Assembly: GCA_964019165.1 (NCBI GenBank)
Contig: OZ025276.1
Span: 14,193,813 to 14,257,812, forward strand
Reading direction: 5' to 3'
From: Mastigias papua
Lineage: Eukaryota > Cnidaria > Scyphozoa > Rhizostomeae > Mastigiidae
Length of the DNA stretch: 64,000 bases
The notes beneath the pieces were generated by a model that worked only from the letters and a program-made list of their open reading frames with translations, was not told the origin of the DNA and searched no databases. Position numbers and translations under genes: made by a program. Below, one piece after another: positions 13,201 through 32,071 of this stretch. How positions within the stretch are numbered: the stretch's first letter is position 1; each line of letters begins with the position of its first letter.

Positions 13201-14001
13201 AATCATAGGCGAATCCAGAGATGGGTTTTGGGCGGGGCCATTTCGCAAATAAAATTATGGGAAGGGGAAATTTTTCGAAGCTACGCTCATTTAAAACTTC
13301 TGGAATGTTTTGCAGATTGCTCAAATCTTATTCATTTTCTTGTCTACATATTTCATGTGGCATGTCTCTGAACACAAATTTCCGCGATACAAAATATTAC
13401 TGTCTGGAAGGCAATCCCCCCTGCCCCCCTTGGATCCGCACTTGGCTCCCATACCAGTGCATATTTTCTACAGGGGGTTTAACTATCATACAGCACATCT
13501 TCCCATTCTTAAACTAAAAATTTCATACTGTTACAGGAGTCCAACAAAAACATGCGCAGCAAGATAGACTCGGCGGATGCGATCGTTCTAGTGTACTCCG
13601 TTACAAGTAAAAGAAGTTTAACCGTGGCAAAGAGTATGAAAGAGACCATTGATAAAACATGCCCATACAGGCGAAAACCAATGGCATTAATTGCCAACAA
13701 AATTGACCTACGTCATAGACAGCATGTAACAAGTAGTGAAGGACAGTCGCTGGCAAAACGATGGGCCTGCTCCTACCTGGAGTGCTCCGCAGCAATTTAT
13801 TCTAGCGGCTACGAGGTTATTTGCGAAGTGATCGTTGAACTTTGCCAAGAGGTTATTAGGATGAATGAAATGTTGAGAACAGCAGGGAAACTGGGAAGAA
13901 GGCGAGCCTCACTCTCGCCAAGGCCTTTCCGTGACGCAATATTCAAAATGTTCGGTACAACTAAAGATGACATTTTAGCATGCAAACAGTCAGACCTGTA
14001 G
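10242..14001 (+). CDS. Ras-like small GTPase, RASL/RERG type, with degenerate switch II
   Basis: Four exons: 10242-10461, 11209-11265, 12334-12407 and 13537-14001. They join in phase to 271 codons plus TAG. Residues 1-58 are a charged N-terminal extension without known domain. The G1/P-loop is GAKNVGKT (66-73), the switch I Thr is T91 in EYDQTK, G4 is NKID (171-174) and G5 is ECSA (199-202). Where Ras has DTAGQ, this protein has DPQSP (113-117), so both the DxxG glycine and the catalytic glutamine are lost. RASL12-type proteins also depart from DxxG, and RERG-type proteins lack a CAAX box; this protein likewise ends SDL without CAAX. The role is inferred as an atypical signalling GTPase, possibly with low hydrolysis and not prenylated. 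All splice sites are GT-AG. The start ATG opens the only in-frame exon leading into the P-loop. Confidence 0.87.
13205..13445. mobile_element. hAT-like MITE remnant in GTPase intron 3
   Basis: The left end (GGCGAATCCAGAG... followed by G-runs) and the right end (C-runs followed by CTTGGATCCGC) are roughly inverted, the common arrangement of short non-autonomous elements with GGATCCA ends. The interior is non-coding, and open frames across it are spurious. Exact boundaries and target duplication were not resolved. Confidence 0.4.
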
Positions 14002-14094
14002 AATGGGCAAATATCTACACACGCGTGGCTATAAAAAATTATGTATATATTTACATTTATATCTCTGTTTCTAAAGTTTTGACGTTTCAAATGT

Positions 14095-14100
14095 ATTAAA
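14095..14100 (+). terminator. Candidate polyadenylation signal (ATTAAA) of the GTPase gene
   Basis: ATTAAA lies about 94 nt downstream of the GTPase stop codon. No canonical AATAAA is obvious nearer. This is a common variant signal, and its use is inferred from position alone. Confidence 0.3.
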
Positions 14101-14385
14101 ATCCTTTGGGTACACACTGTCTACTCCATCATCTTCCCACAAGAGGACATAATACTTAAGTCTTTACAAAACAGTGACTGACTACAGTATCGAAATCACA
14201 GTTCAATGATCAAAGGCAGTTTTTATCTCTTATTGAACTCTTCTAGAGAAGTATAATCCCTTAATATTATCGTTATCTACTTTTCTGTATCATATTTAAC
14301 GACATTCTCTATGCCTTTTCAAGAATTGTTGTTCTATCGTTCTTATATCAGAAGCAAAGCAGCATAACACCCATACGGAGGAGCT

Positions 14386-14391
14386 TTTATT
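14386..14391 (-). terminator. Candidate polyadenylation signal (AATAAA) of malic enzyme
   Basis: On the minus strand AATAAA occurs about 360 nt downstream of the malic enzyme stop at 14751-14753. With the GTPase signal at 14095, the two convergent transcripts would end close together without needing to overlap. Assignment is positional only. Confidence 0.3.
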
Positions 14392-14750
14392 TTCAATATT
14401 CTGCAAGGTACTTTGAATATTCACTTCACTCATCATGCGCAATATACACTCCATCTCCGTGACCGAACAACTGTACCTCTTGACGTATGCACCATTTTGT
14501 TTTAGAAATATTCAAAGTTTTGGAGAAATTATTTCAAAACAAAAGAAAAACGATTTTGACAGCATAATTACGATATATTCTAATCAAAAGAAGCAATATC
14601 TTTTACTATTACATTTAATACTTTAGAGATCTATACAGTTGTATTTACATCTGTAATTTGAAAAAGTCTAAAAAAACTTATAAGATAGACACTGCAAATC
14701 ACTTACCACACATACCTCTGTAAAAGAGCTAACAGCATAAGACAGTTCGA

Positions 14751-23409
<8,659 letters not shown>

Positions 23410-23902
23410 CTGGGTCCTTCTTCAGTGCCATTATTGCCATAACATACCTACAGGATCCTTTATACAGGTTTACTTCTTAGGCCATACTAGTTTCATACTT
23501 TCCTCTAAGGTTCAGGATTACTGGCAGACTCTTTCAAGGGGGATGGATGATTTCTCGACTTGACAACCAACGAGGCTAAACACGACAAGTCTTCATGGCC
23601 TATGGTATGTCGAAGCTAAATTATGTTGGGTGGGAAGCAATTACGGAAAGATAATTAGTCTAGGATGCTGAGATTTCGTTGCTGGTAGATATACCATATA
23701 TTGAAGTTGTTAGGCTAGTGCCCGCCCGTTATACAAGTGAATTCTAAGCAAGCTCAAGAGATAATGTCTGCAGGAATGCAGTTTGCATCGCCATTTTTTC
23801 ACTCATCTACAAGAGCTGAGCCTTTTGATCTTCAAAAGATTCGGAAATGCACTCACTAACACTAATACATTTCACATAGTTTGTGTATATCACGCAATTC
23901 TA

Positions 23903-24415
23903 ACCGTGGCCTTCTGTTTTCATATGTGCTGAAGTGAAAACAGTGCTTCGTCCTCGTCCTCCTGCTGTGATATGCACTTGTCCAACGGCATTCCGGCAGA
24001 ACACTTGCATTTGCCTTCCATTCTCTGCAATTCCTCCTCTTGAAAGCAACGAAATGCAACGAAACATTTTGGTTCCGTTCCTTTGATGATATCTGTAGAA
24101 GGCAATGAAGGCAGCTGGTACTGACCCGTTCTCGATTTGACCTAGTTCGAATGGATACGGGCAAGTACGTTTCCTGCACAATCAAGCTATTCCACTTCGA
24201 AGTTTAAAATCCAACTTTATGTTGTATCCACGAGCAGAGAAATCTATGCTCGCTACGCCTTCACACGTCGTGCAGTTCTCCACAATCGTTCGTCTGCCTC
24301 CTTCCAACAACAATAGCAACCTGAAATCAATGTCAAACGTCACATTAATGGCCCCATTGTGAACTACGTCATCGAATATAATGAAAGGGTTAACAATGAA
24401 CGTTAAAGGCCCATT
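23903..24415 (-). pseudogene. Unrecognised protein-like frame interrupted by one TGA
   Basis: One minus-strand frame is open for 77 codons (24415 to 24185), hits a single TGA at 24182-24184, then stays open for 93 more codons to a TAG at 23900-23902. The conceptual product looks protein-like. The upstream part contains DDVVHNGAINVTFDIDF and a Cys-Thr-Thr-Cys pair. The downstream part contains ENGSVPAAFIAFYRYHQ, three further Cys and a Gly/Arg-rich end. I do not recognise the family. A spliced explanation fails because the only GT/AG pair around the TGA would leave a 22-nt intron. Possibilities are a disabled gene, a sequencing or assembly error, stop-codon readthrough or, less likely, a selenocysteine codon. 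There is no start ATG at the upstream edge. It lies about 500 bp upstream of the malic enzyme on the same strand. Other frames are also partly open here, which weakens the case. Confidence 0.35.
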
Positions 24416-24981
24416 TCAACTTCATTCGGGTTCTCAATCCGCATGCGATTTCCGATGTGTCGGCAAAGCAACACATTCAGATCAGAGATTACAGATCATA
24501 GATCACAAGACACAGTTAATGACCGGAGACAACCGGAAGAAGACAAGACAAAGGGGCCACTGTTGTTTCATTCAGAGAGATTCCCTAGCAACAGTCTTGA
24601 CTCGAAATAAAAAGTAAAACACTCATGTAAAATACTTTTGAGTAGAGAACTATAAAATATGTATCTTAGTGGCAATAATCTTGTTTACCTCGTTCGAATT
24701 CGAGAATATATAGCCTTGATAAAGCCACAATGGAGTAATGATTGAGACATTTACCAATGCGGGGAAATCTAACATTCTCCAAGGGAACTTTAAGGCACCC
24801 CCCCTGATGGTTTTTATTACCAAGACATATCTGCAGTATATTTCGTTTTACCATCGAAAAAGAGGCAGAATATGCTATTGCTGAGATTGTTATCTCATTC
24901 ACGACCTTACTTCATCAGTAATCTAAGCGTGATGCATTGAATGTAGCATTTTTGTGGGAACTTCCTTTCCATGCGAGAGTG

Positions 24982-25138
24982 ACAGGCCCGTAGCCAGCTT
25001 GAATTCACAAGGGGGGCACAGGCAATATATATAATACACATATCAAAATAATTCATGTCTTTAGGGGAGACACGGAGTCAAATCCGACAAGTCCAGGAGG
25101 GCCTTGCCCCCCAAGGCCCCCCTTGGCTAGGGCCTGGA
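24982..25138. mobile_element. Short hAT-like MITE
   Basis: The left end CAGGCCCGTAGCCAG and the right end GGCTAGGGCCTG are near inverted copies, bordering ~155 bp with G-rich (GGGGGG) and C-rich (GGCCCCCC) sub-terminal blocks. CAGG...CCTG ends with this GTAGCCAG word are usual for short hAT-type non-autonomous elements. It is non-coding, and no target duplication was verified. Confidence 0.5.
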
Positions 25139-25631
25139 GAGTGAATATCAGAAAGTTTCAAATTGTGTATGCCTCACGCAGAATGCGCAAGACTTTGAGG
25201 TTTTAGCCTTGAAAAAATGCTCCATTTTGTGCCTACCATATTAACGATCAGTCATTCACTACCTTTCACCTATTGCATTTTCCCCAGAAAGTTTTAAAAA
25301 ATAGTTTTGTGGAATTGGTTGACTGAGTTAACATGTAATTTAAGTCTTTTTGAGACAGCTCCTTAAAAATCAAATTGACCCTAAGAGCATTCCTAACTTA
25401 TTCTTAAATTTTATCGAAATTGAGAATTAATTCTCGTATAGAACATATTCATATAATAAAAAGTGTGTAACTGACACTCCCTGAAGAGTCGCTGAGTCAT
25501 ATCATAGTGTAACGAGTTCCAAACGGGAAAATTGGAGATCACTCTTGTTTTGTTTTCCAAAAGATTCAAATCTGCATAAAAATCTAAATCTTGTGGAAGC
25601 TTGACCCTTGCTTTATTATTCGATTATTTTA

Positions 25632-25649
25632 GGAAGGGGGGGGGGGGCT
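25632..25649. repeat. Poly-G run
   Basis: A run of about twelve consecutive G (GGGGGGGG...) lies in otherwise AT-rich intergenic sequence, followed by CTCTCG. It has no associated gene. Such runs are prone to length error. Confidence 0.5.
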
Positions 25650-26039
25650 CTCGTTCCTCTAACTCCACCTTTAGTACTTACAAGTAGAATGAGCTGTGGT
25701 ATTCAGATACACGATTCAGAATCCCGAAAAGTAAAGAAAAGGCAGATTGAACTTCCAATGTTATTGTAATTGATGAAGTTCGAACCCAATCGCAAAATTC
25801 AGTTATATAAATACTTCATGGAAATTGCACAAGATCAGCTTCATCTGGGTTGCTGTTGTTGTGGGAAGCTCACAGAACTTTAACAAACATTTAAAGCTGG
25901 ATTTGGAAAATATTTAGAAACGATAAAGCTGAAGGGAGAAATTTTGTTCCATAGGAACAGACATGTAGTCAATGCGTCTAAATTGCATAATTGCTATCAT
26001 CACAATGGATGGAGATTCTCTCTGGTGATTAAAAAATAA

Positions 26040-26193
<154 letters not shown>

Positions 26194-26351
26194 TCTCCAT
26201 GGATAGTCCTGACGAGATAGCGCTTAATGCACAAAACCTGTGCAGAGCAAAGTATAGAGCAGAAGACAATTAAAAAGAAGCCATAGTATCTGTACCATAT
26301 TTTAATAGATATCATGTCTTTTCTTTAATTGTCTTCAGCTGTATATGCATA

Positions 26352-26353
<2 letters not shown>

Positions 26354-26443
<90 letters not shown>

Positions 26444-26456
26444 ATATATATATATA
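26354..26456. repeat. (AT)n microsatellite, ~51 copies
   Basis: A TA/AT dinucleotide tract with a single interruption (ATTTAT) near 26429. It flanks the left outer arm of the palindrome. Confidence 0.95.
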
Positions 26457-26600
26457 GACCCTCAAGAAAAAATTCCAACTTTTTCAAACAAAAACAAACA
26501 CACGCACAACTCACACACACGCAAAACAAGCACATGCATACGCGCGCGTGCACAAACACACACGTACACATGCACACACGTCTATAAATGCATCATATAT

Positions 26601-26701
<101 letters not shown>

Positions 26702-26880
26702 GCACAATGTAATGGAGCGATACGATAAGATAAAAGAGAAGAAAAATTAGAACATACTTGTATACGCTTATACAAGTATGTTCTAATTTTTCTTCTCTTT
26801 TATCTTATCCTATCGTATCGCTCCATTACATTGTTGAGCACTTTGGTATGGTAGAAGATACATTGGAATTTATCGCCGCT

Positions 26881-26999
<119 letters not shown>

Positions 27000-27770
27000 C
27001 ATATATGATGCATTTATAGACGTGTATGCATGTATATGTGTGTGTTTGTGCACGCGCGCGTATGCATGTGTGTGTGTTTTGCGTGTGTGAGTTGTGCGTG
27101 TGTTTGTTTTTGTAGATGTCGCAAAAGACAAGAACCAACTTATTGGTTCGAACCAATAGTATCATTGAAGAAAAATGAAAGGGAGGCAAACTGTCCCACT
27201 AAAATTGTTGCTGGTTACACATCATTGTTGCTCATCAAGGTGGACTCTCAAACAAACTCCCCCCCCCCCCTGGAGATATGACTGTAATCGTTATACAGGT
27301 GCTCCTTTATTGCTATCTTTTGTAGACAAAATGACTGCAAGCTGTGTTTATAGGGCCACAAGTAATAAGAAGTCTCATTTCAGGTAGATACTTTAATCAG
27401 AATTCAACTGTTTGTCTATGAAAACAATCATCCCATACCCGAGTTATATCTTGTAACCTAGTAATAACACTAATCAGTTTAATTCTGTCTTTACTCCAAG
27501 CAAACTGCACATAGCCTTAACAAATTAGAATTCTTATAAATTAGTTTATTGATACACAATAATCTAAATATATTCAGAGGAAAACGACATTATTTACGTA
27601 TTAATATCTATTTACATATACATGCAAAAGTAATATGTTAATATAAACATTAATGTAAATATACATACATATATATATGCATTCAGTAGTTAGTGAGTAA
27701 CCAGAACTGTATTTTTTCGATGCAAAAACAAAGGTTGGTGTTATGCTCAGAAAAATCAGAAAATTAATAC

Positions 27771-27848
27771 TCACCACCACCTGGTATCGAACCGGGATCT
27801 CTGGCTTTCCGGGCAAGCATCGTAACCACCAGGCCACAGTGGTTATAC

Positions 27849-27850
<2 letters not shown>
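27771..27850 (-). repeat. tRNA-like sequence, probable SINE head or tRNA pseudogene
   Basis: On the minus strand the block reads with an A-box-like TGGCCTGGTGG and a perfect B-box core GGTTCGATACC, about 40 nt apart, i.e. an internal RNA polymerase III promoter layout. A T-arm (CCCGG TTCGATA CCAGG, one mismatch) and a partial acceptor stem (ACCACTG with CAGGTGGT) can be drawn. The anticodon stem has a mismatch, so I do not call a functional tRNA. It abuts an (AT)n tract at 27853-27895. Confidence 0.6.

Positions 27851-27852
<2 letters not shown>

Positions 27853-27895
<43 letters not shown>
27853..27895. repeat. (AT)n microsatellite
   Basis: About 21 copies of AT directly beside the tRNA-like block. 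On the minus strand it precedes the block. Confidence 0.9.
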
Positions 27896-27899
<4 letters not shown>

Positions 27900-30367
27900 T
27901 TGTGTACGTATATTTCAATGATTACATATGTTTGATAGAATATTCTCATGCACATTGATAAAATTATACAAATCCATCCAGATAATCACGTGATATTACT
28001 CCATGACGTCATTTTTTAACCGAATGTTAATATCGCTGTTGTCATGAAGATTACAAGTAAGTGTGTTTATAACCATACCTATTAAAGTAAGTTCCATCCC
28101 AATTACCTCCGAGGAATTCCATACTTCTATCCTCATTTGAACAAGTTATTTTATCAAATGAACTGGGTTTGCTATGATATATTAAATTTTACATCAATTC
28201 TTCAACTCCTTTTTACCCAAATACGCAACATGAGGACCTTTTCATGCAACAGTCACAAAAACTAAATCAAAAAGTGCTATTTCCACTCAAAATTAATGCT
28301 ATAAACTTATATAAATTATAGAAATTTTATTCGTAATGAAATGAGAACTGATTAAGCGATTTATAATAGCCAAAATGGCAGGTGTCTTGTAACAATAATA
28401 ATCAGCAAGCTTTGACAATTAAAAGACAGGTTTATCAGACACATTAATCAGCTTTCAGTTTGTACAAACTGGATATGACAGGGGAATCCACAAGCGGATT
28501 TCTATGCCTTTTCATAATTCATGATATCACACTTAACTGTAAAAAGTTTTATCATAGCAGCTACTAAAGTTCATACGAACAAGAAGCAGGGACTTTAAGC
28601 TAGGAGCTAGGCCAGTAGATGCAATTTTGTGGTAGCGCGACATTTAGAATTTTGCTTCTAATTTCATACACTCAATATATTCATGAAAGTCCAGTCTATT
28701 TGAGAAAAAACTTGTAATCAAGGGCATTGTAATTTGAAATGTGAAACATGAATGCTCTACCATAACCAACGAATCTCAACTGCTTGACGTATTGCTCAGT
28801 ACATCAGAGTTGGAACCATACCTTGCACGTACAGCAGAAGTCTGTAAGCAGGGCATTCTTTATTCATCAAATCATACTTTGTACCATTATAAGCAGAAAA
28901 TAAGCTATGGCAAGAAATTCATAGGTTGGCAATTGATTTTTCTGCAGGTTTTTCTTCTTCGATATGCATTGGTTGATAATAATCATTCTGATGCACTGTA
29001 CGAAAAATTCCTAACTTTGTATTACAGTCACTCAAATGCCTCCAATGTTGCACTGACACGATAATGGAAAATGTTTCATATGAATGTTCAACTCCGATTG
29101 CCTTTCGAGTCAAACCTGCACTAGGAACGCCCTGCTCGTTATGTTGACAAAGCACGAGATCTCTCACAACTGCTATCACAGTCAAGTGTGTACCCGAGTA
29201 ATATTTGCAAAAGGTTGCTACAAACGAGGAAGCATACAAACAAGCAATTGTCACTAATGATTTCAAAATAGAAATACTGATCGCACAATAAATTCGACAG
29301 CTATTTATATGTAGCTATTTTGTTTATATATAGCAATAATAATAGTAGTAGTTATACACAATAATAGTAATTATATTTAATGATGATAATTATTTCTTTA
29401 GTTGGCTTCTTATCAGACTCAAGCCAATTGACACCAACTGAAATAATTTGATCAAAGTTTTAGAGAATGATTGACAGGAATCTCTTTAGTAGCATAGCAG
29501 TTTATTCAGAGCCAGATCCATTTCACACGTACAAGAGGAGACATGCAAAACTAAAATATAGTTCAGGAAATATAAAAATATTCGTGAAGAGAGAGAAGAC
29601 TATATGTTGAAATCGCTGAAACTACTTTAATGAAGAGTAAATTAATTTCACTGTTGAGTGAGTCCACGTTCGCGGTCATTCTTTGCAGTTTGATACATTT
29701 CAAAGATTTTAGAAGTAAACGGAATGAATAGAACATGGGAAGGAACTAAAATCTTTTATTAGTAGACAAGGAATATAAAATTCAGTGCTAATACACTAAG
29801 ACTGGTATAACCATTGCAGAAAATTCAATCAATACTGGCTATCTCAGTCGAAAGAGCGTCCAATCATAAAGACCATCTGCGGTGGGCAAAGCAATAAGTG
29901 TCTATAACTAAAATACACCATCATTGCGTACTTTAATGAATACGGTCTGCTCCCCGTCGTGTCAGAGCTGTAACACCCGTGATATTGCTAAATCCCCCGT
30001 AACAGGTGTTCAATTATGGTTCCATTTTCGAGTCATATATAAACACACTGAAAGGCTGATAAATTCACGCTTACAACGCACAGGCGAGACGTGATCATGA
30101 AGGCGCTCTTGCCCGAAGTTTGGACCTAGCTTAGGTGCAACTTCGCGTGTTCTTGCCGCAAAGTTTGTGGCAGAGCATGGGTGCATAATTTTTTTGTGTA
30201 AGGGGAGGACCTGCGAGTGAGCTGTGACCTTCCCGCTAAAACAGTTCAAAAAATAAATGAACTTAACAGTATGGCAATCAGAATTAAGTCATCAATTTGT
30301 AAATTCTATCAGCTATGATAAATTTTGTAGATATAGCACTAACTGAATGATATAACAAGGAATAATA

Positions 30368-30639
30368 AAGGTAAAGGTGAGTCCCGTGTACGATTCCGTG
30401 CGTCGGGGGAGTGCCCGTTAGAGAGACACTTATCCTGAGCCGCCGGCGTAGTGAGGTAGGGTGGCCAGTTCCTTTCCTCGCCGCCTTTAACTTCCCCAGT
30501 GTTGCCACCAGGTACCCATTTGCTGCTGGGTGAACAGTGAGCGAGCATCCCAACTTTGATCCGAGGGTTCGGGTTCGGCTCGAACCATCGATGTTTCGCA
30601 CGGCGGTCAAGCGCTCTAACCACTTGGCCACTCGCCCAT
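30368..30639 (-). mobile_element. tRNA-derived SINE, full length, with 12-bp target duplication
   Basis: Read on the minus strand, it starts with GGGCGAGTGGCCAAGTGG, a tRNA Ser/Leu-like head with a canonical A box (TGGCCAAGTGG) and B box (GGTTCGAGCC). It continues through a ~200-nt body containing a CAGCAGCAAATGGGTACC segment and ends in a short CTTTACC/TTTATT-type tail. It is flanked on both sides by the identical 12-mer CAAGGAATAATA (30356-30367 and 30640-30651), the signature of target-primed insertion. Related, more diverged copies lie at 58374-58537, 58842-58935 and 60379-60643. It has no coding capacity and depends on a LINE partner not seen here. Confidence 0.9.
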
Positions 30640-31264
30640 CAAGGAATAATAGTAAGTAGTAAAATATTACTCAATATGAAATGGTGTAAAATAAAAATAG
30701 GTTATAACATAATATACTATATGATATTTAATACGTGTAATGAATAAAGCATAACACAACGTACCGCAGAATAAAATTTGATTAATCAGTATGATAAACA
30801 TATAAGATAAAATATGATGTATTATAGAATGCATTATAATATACTGAAATATAATATCATATATGTAACAGAAGGTAATGAACTGGAATACTAAACAGTT
30901 TGGCCTTCAAATGTAGCAACGGTTTAGTATCAAAGGCTATAAACACACACCGCAGTGGCTCTCTAAATGGCATTCATAATAAGACAACTAGGATAATCCC
31001 GGGTTATCTATAAAATGGGCTGTTCATACTGAGATCAGCCATCTGTATATGCATAATAGATTGAAAAGATCATATCTTATTATGGACAGTTGTACTCCGG
31101 TCGTTTTCATCGTGTGGCATTAGACGAGGAAAATATCAAGAAGTCCACTATTCAACTCTTCGTTATGAGCAAAACCCTTTCTGCGTTAACCCATTTAATG
31201 CATTAGGTCCTATATTCAAAGAAAAGGTTTGAAAACTCGGAAATTCAACAATTTAAGACTCTCA

Positions 31265-31772
31265 ACGAAGTGCAGCATTTTCAGCCTTAAAGTTCAGTTG
31301 ACTTTGATATCAGTGAGGTTTTGAAAATTTTAGTAAGGAAGGAGGCTTTTTCTCCCTTCAAAAACTAAATAATTAAAAGTTATATCAGTGAGGTTTTGAA
31401 AATTTTAGTAAGGAAGGAGGCTTTTTCTCCCTTCAAAAACTAAATAATTAAAAGTTAGCAATAAAATTTTTAGTTGCGATATAGTTCGTAACCTATCAGG
31501 TTCTTTTCTGAAGATATTAATAACGAGAAAATGAAGACTGCTAAGGTTTAGACAGTCTACGAAGTGCAGCATTTTCAGCCTTTAAAGTTCAATTGACTTT
31601 CATATCAATGAGCTTTTGAAAATCTCAGCAAGAAGGGGAGCTTTTTCTCCCTTCAAAAACTGAAAAATTAAAAGTTACCTATAAAAATTTTTAGTTGCAA
31701 TGTAGTTTGTAAACTATCAGGTTCTTCTCTGGAGATATTAATAATGAGAAAATGAAGACTACTAAGGTTTAT
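31265..31772. repeat. Nested tandem duplications (75-bp and ~219/294-bp)
   Basis: A 75-bp segment starting ATATCAGTGAGGTTTTG is exactly duplicated (31307-31381 and 31382-31456). This lies within a larger unit that starts ACGAAGTGCAGCATTTTCAG at 31265 and repeats, diverged, at 31559 without the inner duplication. The order is readable: the large duplication diverged first, and the exact 75-bp copy is recent. It is non-coding. Confidence 0.9.
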
Positions 31773-32035
31773 ACTTCCAAAACACTGTAAACCTTCGCGT
31801 TATCAACAATTAGTAGGTTGTAGTGCTTCTTCTGAGTAAGTGATTCAAAGTGATTCAGGATATTGATTCACAGAGATTGAATCATGTATTTACGATTATG
31901 ATTGGCATTTCAAACACTAATAAGGCTGCGAATGTTTGAAATAATGACTACCACTGCTGTAGGAGTAAAGATAGGACAAAAATGTCTAGAAACGCGAATA
32001 CAATACTATACAATAAAGCAAAACAAAGCAAAGTA

Positions 32036-32071
32036 CAATATAATATAATATAATATAATATAATATAATAT
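32036..32071. repeat. (TAATA)n microsatellite
   Basis: About seven copies of the pentamer TAATA, within a longer AT-rich ACAATA/TAATAC region. Confidence 0.85.

Noticed and set aside
28741..29266. Overlapping open frames of 107 (+) and 115 (-) codons, the latter with a signal-peptide-like start
   Set aside because: Neither starts with ATG (GTG and TTG), they oppose each other, and I found no flanking splice sites or recognised family.
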